Source: Actimicrobium sp047621665
GTDB lineage: Bacteria; Pseudomonadota; Gammaproteobacteria; Burkholderiales; Burkholderiaceae_D
DNA length: 64,000 bases
Direction: 5' to 3'
Assembly (NCBI GenBank): GCA_047621665.1
Contig: JBLHMB010000009.1
Location: 31,553-95,552 of the forward strand
A model generated the notes under the pieces. It was given only the letters and a program-made list of their open reading frames with translations, was not told where the DNA came from and did no database searches. Position 1 is the stretch's first letter. Each line of letters starts with the position of its first letter. The position numbers and the translations under genes are program-made. This document shows positions 51,442-59,406 of this stretch, piece after piece.

Positions 51442-51615
51442 TAAAATTGAGACCAGTTGAAGGTAACCTCTTTGCTGCGTAATGTGATTTATCAAACGAA
51501 GAAATGGAAGATAGTTATGGCACCTCGAACAATGACCATAATGGATTGTTGGTATCAGCCCGGTTTCTTTTGTCGATAAGACACAGAAAAAGCGCGATGG
51601 GATCGCGTTTTTTTT
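51442..51615 (+). ncRNA. Candidate small RNA or thrS leader ending in a strong terminator
   Basis: A -10-like TAAAAT at 51442-51447 is followed 140 bases later by CGCGAT GGG ATCGCG and eight T (terminator 51586-51615). The transcript would be about 155-160 bases and end about 90 bases before thrS. This could be an independent sRNA or an attenuated leader of thrS. There is no recognised family, and the -35 is not clear. Confidence 0.35.
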
Positions 51616-51704
51616 CGCACAGATTTTCGTTGACTCGTTCCGCACACACTTCATTCAATTCAATTTATCCGGCATAGGCCTACCGCCGTGCCATGGAGCT
51701 AAAA

Positions 51705-53612
51705 ATGGTTTCAGTTCGTCTTCCAGACGGTTCGCAGCGTCAGTTTGATCAGGCCGTGACGGTGGCGCAGGTTGCCGCCAGTATTGGTGCGGGTCTCGCG
51801 AAGGCAGCACTTGCAGGAAAAATTAATGGCAAGGTTGTTGACACCTCGTTTTTGATTGATCAGGACGTCGATCTGGCGATTTTGACTGACAAAGATGTAG
51901 AAGGTTTAGACGTGATTCGTCACTCAACCGCTCATCTGCTGGCCTATGCTGTTAAAGAGTTATTTCCGGAAGCACAAGTCACTATTGGTCCCGTTATCGA
52001 TAACGGCTTCTATTATGACTTTTCGTACAAACGGCCTTTTACTCCGGAAGACCTCGTTGTCATCGAAAAGAAAATGATCGAATTGGCGAAGCGAGACGAG
52101 CAAGTAACTCGTCAGGTCATGACGCGTGATGACGCAGTTGCCTACTTCCTTTCAATTGGTGAGGCCTACAAGGCGGAGTTAATTGGCGCAATTCCAGTCG
52201 ATCAGGAAGTGTCGCTCTACACGGAAGGCAAATTTACGGATTTGTGTCGCGGTCCCCACGTGCCATCGACAGGCAAGCTTAAAGTGTTCAAGCTGATGAA
52301 GTTGGCTGGCGCTTACTGGCGCGGCGACTCCAAGAACGAGATGCTGCAACGAATTTACGGAACAGCCTGGGCGCGAAAAGAGGACCAGGAAGCTTATCTG
52401 CATATGCTGGAAGAGGCAGAGAAGCGGGATCATCGAAAATTGGGGAAATTGTTAGACCTTTTCCATTTTCAGGAAGAAGCTCCGGGGATGATTTTCTGGC
52501 ATCCGAAGGGGTGGTCAGTCTGGCAGCAGGTTGAGCAATATATGCGCCGCGTTTATCAGGACAACGGCTATCAGGAAGTCAAAGCGCCCCAGATCCTGGA
52601 TATTAGCTTGTGGGAAAAATCCGGTCACTGGGAAAACTATAAGGAAAACATGTTTACGACCGAGTCAGAAAACCGGTCGTACGCACTGAAGCCGATGAAC
52701 TGTCCAGGTCACGTTCAGATCTTCCGGTCGGACATGCGCTCTTACCGTGATCTTCCACTGCGCTATGGCGAGTTCGGCCAGTGCCATCGCAATGAGCCAT
52801 CGGGTTCTTTGCATGGAATCATGCGTGTGCGCGGTTTCACTCAGGATGATGGTCATATTTTTTGTACAGAAGACCAGATACTGGAAGAGTGCGTTGCTTA
52901 CACTGCGTTGTTGCACAAGGTCTACGCCGATTTTGGTTTTGCAGCGATTACTTATAAAGTGGCAACGCGACCAGAAAAGCGTGTTGGTTCCGAAGAAGCT
53001 TGGGATAAAGCAGAAAATGCCCTGATCGCCTCCCTCGAGCGCTCCGGCTGCAACTTTGAAATTTCACCAGGTGAGGGCGCTTTTTATGGTCCGAAGATCG
53101 AATACACGTTAACAGATGCGATTGGCCGAGCATGGCAATGTGGCACGATGCAAGTCGATTTTTCAATGCCTATTCGACTTGGTGCCGAGTATGTCGCCGA
53201 AGACAATACCCGCAAAGTACCGGTAATGTTGCACCGGGCGATTCTGGGCTCTTTTGAACGTTTTATTGGGATGCTCCTGGAAAATTACTCAGGGGCGCTG
53301 CCGATGTGGCTTGCTCCAGTGCAGGTTGTCGTACTGAATATTTCTGAAGGTCAGGCTGACTATGCGCGTCACGTAACTCAAGCCCTGAAGAAACAAGGAT
53401 TTAGGGTGGAGTCCGATTTGCGCAACGAGAAAATAACCTATAAAATACGCGAGCATTCCGTTCAGAAGGTTCCCTATATCGTAGTAGTTGGCGATAAAGA
53501 ACGGGATGCTGTAACAGTGGCCGTGCGTGCGCGAGGTAACGCTGATTTGGGTGCGATGCCAATCGATGAATTGATTGCTCGACTTTCTTCCGAAATAGAA
53601 GCAAAAACCTGA
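51705..53612 (+). CDS. thrS: Threonyl-tRNA synthetase
   Basis: ThrRS charges tRNA-Thr. The 635-residue protein has an N-terminal TGS domain (VSVRLPDGSQRQFDQAV), the editing domain with HSTAHLLAYAVKELFP and a class II catalytic core: KPMNCPGHVQIF, YRDLPLRYGEFGQCHRNEPSGSLHG (motif 2) and HRAILGSFERFIGMLLE (motif 3). The ATG at 51705 with GGAG upstream fits homologues better than an ATG four codons earlier. infC follows after 61 bases. Confidence 0.97.
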   Translation: MVSVRLPDGSQRQFDQAVTVAQVAASIGAGLAKAALAGKINGKVVDTSFLIDQDVDLAILTDKDVEGLDVIRHSTAHLLAYAVKELFPEAQVTIGPVIDNGFYYDFSYKRPFTPEDLVVIEKKMIELAKRDEQVTRQVMTRDDAVAYFLSIGEAYKAELIGAIPVDQEVSLYTEGKFTDLCRGPHVPSTGKLKVFKLMKLAGAYWRGDSKNEMLQRIYGTAWARKEDQEAYLHMLEEAEKRDHRKLGKLLDLFHFQEEAPGMIFWHPKGWSVWQQVEQYMRRVYQDNGYQEVKAPQILDISLWEKSGHWENYKENMFTTESENRSYALKPMNCPGHVQIFRSDMRSYRDLPLRYGEFGQCHRNEPSGSLHGIMRVRGFTQDDGHIFCTEDQILEECVAYTALLHKVYADFGFAAITYKVATRPEKRVGSEEAWDKAENALIASLERSGCNFEISPGEGAFYGPKIEYTLTDAIGRAWQCGTMQVDFSMPIRLGAEYVAEDNTRKVPVMLHRAILGSFERFIGMLLENYSGALPMWLAPVQVVVLNISEGQADYARHVTQALKKQGFRVESDLRNEKITYKIREHSVQKVPYIVVVGDKERDAVTVAVRARGNADLGAMPIDELIARLSSEIEAKT

Positions 53613-53673
53613 AGAAGGTAACGCTCTGGCGTATCAGCACCGCTGATTAAATTGATCTTAAAAGGAAATTACA

Positions 53674-54195
53674 ATAGCTACTGACAAGTCACATCGCATC
53701 AACGGCGAGATTACTGCACCTGAGTTGCGTTTGAGCGGCGTAGAAAACGAAGCACTTGGCATCATTACGCTCGCTGAGGCCTTCCGCATGGCGGAAGAAG
53801 CAAACGTGGACCTCGTTGAGATCGCGCCTACAGCGCAACCCCCGGTCGCACGCCTGATGGATTATGGCAAGTTCAAGTATCAGGAGCAGAAGAGAGCTCA
53901 TGAAGCTAAGCTGAGGCAAAAAATCATCTTGGTAAAAGAAGTGAAGTTTCGTCCTGGTACTGATGATGGAGACTACGGCATTAAGTTGCGTAATCTAATC
54001 AAGTTTTTGGACGAGGGCGACAAGACCAAGATTACTCTGCGCTTCCGCGGCCGTGAGATGGCCCACCAGGACATCGGTGTCCGGATGCTGGAGCGTCTGA
54101 AGCTTGACTTGGAGCCGTATGGCCAAGTCGAACAGTGGCCGAAGATGGAAGGCCGTCAGATGATCATGGTTTTGGCACCAAAGAAAAAGAAATAA
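53674..54195 (+). CDS. infC: Translation initiation factor IF-3 (rare AUA start)
   Basis: IF3 binds the 30S subunit and checks the start codon. The 173-residue protein reads ATDKSHRINGEITAPELRL, then DLVEIAPTAQPPVARLMDYGKFKYQ and HQDIGVRMLERLK, all typical. No ATG, GTG or TTG fits the N-terminus; ATA at 53674 has AAGGA 7 bases upstream and gives a homologue-like start. An in-frame ATT two codons earlier is too close to the ribosome site. Rare start codons let IF3 limit its own synthesis (known in E. coli for AUU). Confidence 0.93.
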   Translation: MATDKSHRINGEITAPELRLSGVENEALGIITLAEAFRMAEEANVDLVEIAPTAQPPVARLMDYGKFKYQEQKRAHEAKLRQKIILVKEVKFRPGTDDGDYGIKLRNLIKFLDEGDKTKITLRFRGREMAHQDIGVRMLERLKLDLEPYGQVEQWPKMEGRQMIMVLAPKKKK

Positions 54196-54219
54196 GATTC
54201 GTGCGGGTTCTTTTTTAGA

Positions 54220-54272
54220 GCCTGCCCAATAGCGATGGACTCGATTCCATCGCATAACAAGTGAGAGCAGGC
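54220..54272 (+). promoter_or_regulatory. Structured leader between infC and rpmI (candidate L20 operator)
   Basis: GCCTGC (54220-54225) pairs with GCAGGC (54267-54272), enclosing a perfect 8-bp hairpin GCGATGGA CTCGAT TCCATCGC (54232-54253). In other bacteria, L20 or rRNA-like structures in this position repress rpmI-rplT translation. A similar role is inferred here. Confidence 0.45.
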
Positions 54273-54317
54273 ATCCAAGCGCAACGAAATGTTGCCACCT
54301 GCAATCATGTTAAAAAC

Positions 54318-54346
54318 GGAGCTGTCCCAAAGACAGATTTGCTATG
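54318..54346 (+). promoter_or_regulatory. Ribosome binding site of rpmI split from its start by a hairpin
   Basis: GGAG (54318-54321) is followed at once by CTGTC CCAAA GACAG (54322-54336), a perfect 5-bp hairpin, then ATTTGCT and the ATG at 54344. In linear form the spacing is 22 bases; with the hairpin folded it becomes 7. No other Shine-Dalgarno sequence is closer. Confidence 0.55.
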
Positions 54347-54541
54347 CCTAAAATGAAAACGAAAAGTGCCGCTAAAAAGCGCTTTCGCGTCCGTCCGGGT
54401 GGTACCGTTAAACGCGGTTCGGCTTTCAAACGCCACATCTTGACCAAAAAAACGACAAAGACCAAGCGTCAACTGCGCGGTGCCAAAGAAGTCCATGCCA
54501 CAAACATGGTTTCGGTCCGTTCGATGCTTCCGTACGCTTAA
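54344..54541 (+). CDS. rpmI: 50S ribosomal protein L35
   Basis: This 65-residue basic protein reads PKMKTKSAAKKRFRVRPGGT and later AFKRHILTKKTTKTKRQLRG, typical of L35. It sits between infC and rplT in the usual order. Its start may be controlled by the hairpin just upstream. Confidence 0.97.
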   Translation: MPKMKTKSAAKKRFRVRPGGTVKRGSAFKRHILTKKTTKTKRQLRGAKEVHATNMVSVRSMLPYA

Positions 54542-54568
54542 CCTCACACTCAAATTTAAGGAGTTACT

Positions 54569-54928
54569 ATGCCTAGAGTAAAACGTGGGGTCACAGCACG
54601 GGCCCGTCATAAAAAAGTACTAGACCAAGCTAAAGGCTATCGTGGCCGTCGTAGCAAGGTATACCGTATCGCCAAGCAGGCAGTCATGCGTGCCGGGCAA
54701 TACGCCTATCGCGACCGCCGTAACAAGAAGCGGGTTTTCCGTGCACTCTGGATCACGCGTATTAATGCGGCATCCCGTGAACACGGCATGACCTATAGCG
54801 TCTTCATGAATGGTCTGAAGCGTGCTTCAATTGGCCTGGATCGTAAGGTGTTGGCTGATATGGCAGTGATGGACAAGCCAGCATTTGCTGCGATTGTTAA
54901 TCAGGTGAAGGCCAACTTCGCCGCTTAA
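54569..54928 (+). CDS. rplT: 50S ribosomal protein L20
   Basis: The 119-residue product starts PRVKRGVTARARHKKVLDQA and contains RGRRSKVYRIAKQAVMRAGQYAYRDRR, both hallmarks of L20. L20 helps assemble the large subunit and often represses its own operon. AAGGAG precedes the ATG. Confidence 0.97.
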   Translation: MPRVKRGVTARARHKKVLDQAKGYRGRRSKVYRIAKQAVMRAGQYAYRDRRNKKRVFRALWITRINAASREHGMTYSVFMNGLKRASIGLDRKVLADMAVMDKPAFAAIVNQVKANFAA

Positions 54929-54944
54929 GTGCAGTTGAAGTCCG

Positions 54945-55005
54945 GACCGTCTGACGACGGTCTGCCAAGCGGGGCAAAGGTTCACACCTAAGCCCCGTTT
55001 TGTTT
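54945..55005 (+). terminator. Double hairpin and terminator between rplT and pheS
   Basis: GACCGTC TGAC GACGGTC (54945-54962) is a perfect 7-bp hairpin. CGGGGC (54970-54975) and GCCCCG (54992-54997) form a second stem with an inner AGGT/ACCT pairing, followed by TTTTGTTTT. This would stop or attenuate transcription before pheS. No Phe-rich leader peptide is visible, so a pheM-like attenuator is not supported. Confidence 0.75.
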
Positions 55006-55049
55006 TCAGGCCGCTATCCGGCCATTTTTTCCTGAACGGGAAACCGCGC

Positions 55050-56066
55050 ATGAACCCCCTAGAACAAATCGTACTTCAAGCCCAAACGGATTTTATTGAC
55101 GCGCCCGATGCGGCTGCTTTGGAAAATACCAAAGCTAAATATCTTGGTAAGACTGGCAAGATTACGGAGCAAATGAAGGGCCTGGGCAAACTTTCTCCCG
55201 ACGACCGAAAAGCGCAGGGCGCAATTATTAATGCAGCGAAAGAAAAAATTGAAGCTGCGCTAACCGTGCGACGCGAAGCTCTGGCTGACGCGCAGATGCA
55301 GTCCCGCCTTGATGCAGAAGCCATCGACGTTACGTTGCCGGGGCGAGGACGCGGGATGGGTGGTATTCACCCAGTTATGCGGACTTGGCAACGTGTTGAA
55401 GAAATTTTTGCGTCAATTGGATTCGACGTTGCAGATGGTCCGGAAATAGAAAACGACTGGACTAATTTCACGGCGCTAAATAGCCCGGAGAATCATCCCG
55501 CTCGATCAATGCAAGATACGTTTTATATCGACGGTACCGATAACGAAGGCAAGCCATTGCTGCTACGTACTCATACGAGTCCTATGCAAGTGCGTTATGC
55601 ACGGATGAATAAGCTGCCGATTAAAGTAATTGCGCCGGGGCGAACCTACCGTGTTGACAGTGATGCGACACATTCCCCGATGTTTCATCAGGTCGAGGGA
55701 CTTTGGATTGCAGAAAACATCAGCTTTGCAGATCTGAAAGGTGTGTACCTTAATTTTGTTCGTGCATTTTTTGAAACAGATGATTTACAAGTACGCTTCC
55801 GTCCGTCGTATTTTCCGTTCACTGAACCGTCTGCAGAGATTGATATTGCCTTCGGGGCCGGGCCGCTAAAGGGGCGTTGGCTGGAAGTGTCCGGTGCCGG
55901 GCAGGTGCATCCGTCTGTAGTGCGTAACATGGGAATAGATCCCGAAAAATATATCGGTTTCGCCTTTGGATCCGGTCTAGAGCGACTGACGATGCTGCGC
56001 TATGGAATTAGTGACCTCCGCCTGTTTTATGAGGGTGATTTGCGCTTCCTCAAACAGTTCAACTGA
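55050..56066 (+). CDS. pheS: Phenylalanyl-tRNA synthetase alpha chain
   Basis: The 338-residue catalytic subunit has an N-terminal coiled coil (about 1-85), then HPVMRTWQRVEEIFASIGFDVADGPEIE and FRPSYFPFTEPSAEID. GFAFGSGLERLTMLRYGI is class II motif 3. It forms a heterotetramer with PheT, encoded 79 bases downstream. Confidence 0.97.
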   Translation: MNPLEQIVLQAQTDFIDAPDAAALENTKAKYLGKTGKITEQMKGLGKLSPDDRKAQGAIINAAKEKIEAALTVRREALADAQMQSRLDAEAIDVTLPGRGRGMGGIHPVMRTWQRVEEIFASIGFDVADGPEIENDWTNFTALNSPENHPARSMQDTFYIDGTDNEGKPLLLRTHTSPMQVRYARMNKLPIKVIAPGRTYRVDSDATHSPMFHQVEGLWIAENISFADLKGVYLNFVRAFFETDDLQVRFRPSYFPFTEPSAEIDIAFGAGPLKGRWLEVSGAGQVHPSVVRNMGIDPEKYIGFAFGSGLERLTMLRYGISDLRLFYEGDLRFLKQFN

Positions 56067-56145
56067 TCAATCCGTCTTCGTGATCGCTGGTGCGGGTTTC
56101 TCGAACCTGCTCCACCCCCGACTGCCGTAGTCAAAAGGTTTACAA

Positions 56146-58575
56146 ATGCAATTTTCAGAAAGCTGGCTCCGTTCAATGGCAAACCCGACGATGACGTCGG
56201 ATGAACTGTCGCACTTACTTACGATGTCCGGCCTCGAGGTCGAAGAGATTTCCGCTGTAGCGCCTCCTTTCACAAATGTTGTGGTTGGTGAGGTTTTGGA
56301 GATGTCGCGTCACCCGAATGCCGACCGCCTCAATGTATGTCAGATTGATGTCGGAACCGGTACGCTACTCAATATTGTCTGCGGTGCACCAAACGTACGC
56401 GTTGGGATGAAAGTTGTTTGTGCAACTGTTGGCGCAATACTCCCCCCTGGTGATGACGGCAAGCCGTTCGAGATCAAGGTTGGACAACTGCGTGGTGTTG
56501 AATCGCAGGGGATGTTGTGTTCCGCTAAGGAGCTCAAGTTATCTGATGATCACGGAGGGTTAATTGATCTGCCTGAAGATGCATTGATCGGTCAAAATTT
56601 CCGCGACTGTTTTCAGTTGAATGATTTAAAGTTTACGATTAAGTTAACGCCAAACAAGGCCGATTGTCTGTCTGTATTGGGCGTGGCGAGAGAAGTCTCA
56701 GCGCTGACCGGGTGTGTGTTGAAAAAACCGACATATCAAAAAGTCGATGTAACATTTGCAGAAATATTGCCAGTCAAGGTGAGTGCTCCTGACTTATGCG
56801 GACGATTTTCCGGTCGGATTATTCGTGGGTTAAATGCTCGGGCGATTACGCCCGAGTGGATGAAGCGGCGCTTGGAACGTAGCGGTCAACGATCTATTTC
56901 TGCGTTGGTAGATATCTCTAACTACGTGATGCTTGAGTTGGGACAACCTACCCATGTCTTTGATCTATCCAAAATTCATGGTGGTCTTGACGTCCGTTGG
57001 GGGCGCGAGGGTGAAACGCTCAAGCTTCTCAACGGTAACACCGTGGCCATCGATAACTGGGTTGGTGTCATTGCTGATGATAGGGAAATTGAATCTCTGG
57101 CCGGAATTATGGGCGGCGACGCAACGTCCGTGTCGCTGGATACTCAGGATATCTATCTTGAGGCAGCGTTTTGGTATCCACACGCAATACAAGGACGATC
57201 CCGCCGTTTCAACTTCTCGACCGATGCAGCCCACAGGTTTGAACGCGGCGTAGACTTCGCTACGACTGTTGACAGTATCGAGCGAATCACTGCCTTGATT
57301 GTAGAAATTTGTGGTCTCCCGGACGTTACGAAAGTGGGGCCGGTCGACGATCAGATTGTGAATCTGCCAGTACGTAGTTCTGTTCGCTTGCGTACTGAGC
57401 GGGCAAGTAAAGTTATCGGTGTGGCGTTTACCGATTTACAAATAGGCGATATTTTTACGCGCCTCGGTCTGAAATATTCACATAGTGCTGGATTGTTCGA
57501 TGTGACGCCCCCGTCATTTAGATTTGATATTGAGATCGAAGAGGATCTGATCGAGGAAATAGCGCGTGTTTTTGGCTTTGAAAATATTCCGGCGTTACCA
57601 CCTGTTGCGGCCAGCGCGATGCGAGTCGATCCGGAAGTTAAAAGATCTTTGTTTACGTTACGTCGACAAATCGCCGATTTAGATTACCAGGAAGTAGTTA
57701 ATTTTAGTTTTGTTGAAGAGGCGTGGGAAAGCGATTTCGCTGGTAACAATCAACCAATCAAACTTCGTAATCCGATTGCTAGTCAATTTAGTGTAATGCG
57801 GTCAACCTTGATTGGTAGTCTAATCGCGAATGTCCGCTACAACACCAAACGCAAGATAGCCAGAATTCGTATTTTTGAATTTGGTGCTACTTACAAGCGT
57901 GATACGTCGGTGGAAGATGGTCCATTGTCGGTAGGCGGTTATTCACAATCGAAGCGACTCGCTGTATTGGCTTACGGTCCGGTAGGTGACGAACAATGGG
58001 GGCAACAAACACGCGCTGTTGATTATTTCGATATCAAAGCTGACCTGGAATCGTTACTGGCACCGGTGGTACCGTCTTTTGTACCTGATCAACACCCAGC
58101 GCTTCACCCCGGAAGATCAGCTACGATTGTTGTAGATGGTAAGAAAGTAGGTTTTATAGGTGAGTTGCATCCGCGTTTGCAACAACGATATGAACTGGCG
58201 CACTCGCCTGTGGTCTTTGAGTTGGATGCCGAGGTTTTGCAGCAGCGAATTTTGCCGATATATCAAGAACTTTCGAAGTATCCCGCTGTGACCCGGGACC
58301 TGGCTGTCGTTGTAGATCAGAGTCTTCACATGCAAACTTTGTTGGACGTTTTTGAGCTTGAAGTGAGTGCGAATCCGATATGTAAATCAGTCCAAGCTAT
58401 TGTTTTATTTGATGAATATCGTGGTGCCGGATTGCCAGCGGGAGAGAAAAGTCTTGCATTCAGATTCACCTTGCAAGATACTCAAAGTACACTTCAAGAC
58501 GACAAAGTTGATGCTGCAATGGCAGCTTTAATATCGTCTGTGACCAAGAAACATGGCGCAAGATTGCGCACCTAG
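56146..58575 (+). CDS. pheT: Phenylalanyl-tRNA synthetase beta chain
   Basis: The 809-residue subunit has an EMAP-type tRNA-binding domain (VVVGEVLEMSRHPNADRLNVCQIDVG), the B3/B4 editing region and the B5 domain. The C-terminal ferredoxin-fold anticodon domain begins around SKYPAVTRDLAVVVD. AAAGG lies upstream of the ATG. It is in the usual order before ihfA. Confidence 0.97.
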   Translation: MQFSESWLRSMANPTMTSDELSHLLTMSGLEVEEISAVAPPFTNVVVGEVLEMSRHPNADRLNVCQIDVGTGTLLNIVCGAPNVRVGMKVVCATVGAILPPGDDGKPFEIKVGQLRGVESQGMLCSAKELKLSDDHGGLIDLPEDALIGQNFRDCFQLNDLKFTIKLTPNKADCLSVLGVAREVSALTGCVLKKPTYQKVDVTFAEILPVKVSAPDLCGRFSGRIIRGLNARAITPEWMKRRLERSGQRSISALVDISNYVMLELGQPTHVFDLSKIHGGLDVRWGREGETLKLLNGNTVAIDNWVGVIADDREIESLAGIMGGDATSVSLDTQDIYLEAAFWYPHAIQGRSRRFNFSTDAAHRFERGVDFATTVDSIERITALIVEICGLPDVTKVGPVDDQIVNLPVRSSVRLRTERASKVIGVAFTDLQIGDIFTRLGLKYSHSAGLFDVTPPSFRFDIEIEEDLIEEIARVFGFENIPALPPVAASAMRVDPEVKRSLFTLRRQIADLDYQEVVNFSFVEEAWESDFAGNNQPIKLRNPIASQFSVMRSTLIGSLIANVRYNTKRKIARIRIFEFGATYKRDTSVEDGPLSVGGYSQSKRLAVLAYGPVGDEQWGQQTRAVDYFDIKADLESLLAPVVPSFVPDQHPALHPGRSATIVVDGKKVGFIGELHPRLQQRYELAHSPVVFELDAEVLQQRILPIYQELSKYPAVTRDLAVVVDQSLHMQTLLDVFELEVSANPICKSVQAIVLFDEYRGAGLPAGEKSLAFRFTLQDTQSTLQDDKVDAAMAALISSVTKKHGARLRT

Positions 58576-58594
58576 GGCAGGCGGAAATTATCTA

Positions 58595-59008
58595 ATGAAC
58601 GATGTTATTTCGACCGAATTTCAATCTGTTTTAAGTGCTGATCTCGATCGGGCAATGTTGGTCGCTCAGGTCCGTTCTCAGGCAGAGAAAGATTTGCCGA
58701 CGCTTACCAAAGCCGAGCTCGCAGAGCTTTTATTCGAGCAGGTTGGCTTGAATAAGCGGGAAGCGAAGGACATGGTTGAAACTTTTTTTGATGAGATTCG
58801 CAATTCACTGGAACGCGGTGAGTCGGTAAAGCTCTCAGGTTATGGTAATTTTCAACTTCGAGACAAGCCGCAGCGCCCGGGGCGAAATCCGAAGACTGGT
58901 CAAGAAATTCCAATTACTGCGCGTCGGGTCGTTACCTTTCATCCTAGTCAAAAACTTAAAAGCATGGTTGAAAATATAGATGATCCGAGATCTTTAAATG
59001 AATCCTGA
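58595..59008 (+). CDS. ihfA: Integration host factor alpha subunit with N-terminal extension
   Basis: IHF-alpha bends DNA with IhfB. The core TLTKAELAELLFEQVGLNKREAKDMVE and GYGNFQLRDKPQRPGRNPKTGQEIPI is clear. From the ATG at 58595 the protein is 137 residues, about 35 longer than usual IhfA at the N-terminus (NDVISTEFQSVLSADLDRAM and onward). A TTG at 58694 with AGAGAAAG upstream would give a near-standard start. Which start is used cannot be settled by eye. Confidence 0.93.
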   Translation: MNDVISTEFQSVLSADLDRAMLVAQVRSQAEKDLPTLTKAELAELLFEQVGLNKREAKDMVETFFDEIRNSLERGESVKLSGYGNFQLRDKPQRPGRNPKTGQEIPITARRVVTFHPSQKLKSMVENIDDPRSLNES

Positions 59009-59016
59009 CGTACCTA

Positions 59017-59406
59017 ATGAACGAGCCAACTAATAAGCTTGAGCACATAGTATTGCCGCAGATACCAGCAAAAAGGTATTTCACCATTGGTGAGGTAAGT
59101 GAACTATGTGGAGTGAAACCACATGTTTTGCGTTATTGGGAGCAGGAGTTCACTCAATTGAAACCCGTTAAGCGACGGGGAAACCGACGTTACTACCAGC
59201 ATCACGAAGTTCTGTTGATTCGTCGTATTAGGGAACTGCTTTATGAGCAGGGTTTTACGATCAGCGGTGCTAGAAATAAACTTGACAGAAGGGTGATTCG
59301 GGATGACGAAGTGAACGGTAATAGAGAAGATTATTCGGCTATAGACCCTATGTATGTTGAGATTCGTGCTGAGTTATTCGAAATTCTTTCACTACTCGAA
59401 AACTAA
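59017..59406 (+). CDS. MerR family transcriptional regulator
   Basis: This 129-residue protein has the MerR winged helix (KRYFTIGEVSELCGVKPHVLRYWEQEF, then RRGNRRYYQHHEVLLIRRIRELL) and a short C-terminal helix for dimer formation. There are no metal-binding cysteines in the C-terminal part. A MerR gene after ihfA is usual in betaproteobacteria. A small inverted repeat (AGTCTTC GT GAAGACT, 59437-59452) follows. Confidence 0.9.
   Translation: MNEPTNKLEHIVLPQIPAKRYFTIGEVSELCGVKPHVLRYWEQEFTQLKPVKRRGNRRYYQHHEVLLIRRIRELLYEQGFTISGARNKLDRRVIRDDEVNGNREDYSAIDPMYVEIRAELFEILSLLEN

Larger units (their letters stand above)
51259..51704. other. 446-base region between OlsB-like gene and thrS
   Basis: No convincing protein gene is present. 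It contains a long hairpin (51315-51355), a possible promoter -10 (TAAAAT at 51442-51447) and a strong terminator (about 51586-51615), followed by the thrS ribosome site GGAG at 51695-51698. No tRNA is visible. Confidence 0.6.

Noticed and set aside
51184..51654. 156-codon open frame on the minus strand between the OlsB-like gene and thrS
   Set aside because: It overlaps the 3' end of the OlsB-like gene, has no ribosome site or family pattern, and runs back through a terminator. It looks like chance.
54945..55005. pheM-like attenuator before pheS
   Set aside because: The terminator is real, but no short Phe-rich leader peptide precedes it.
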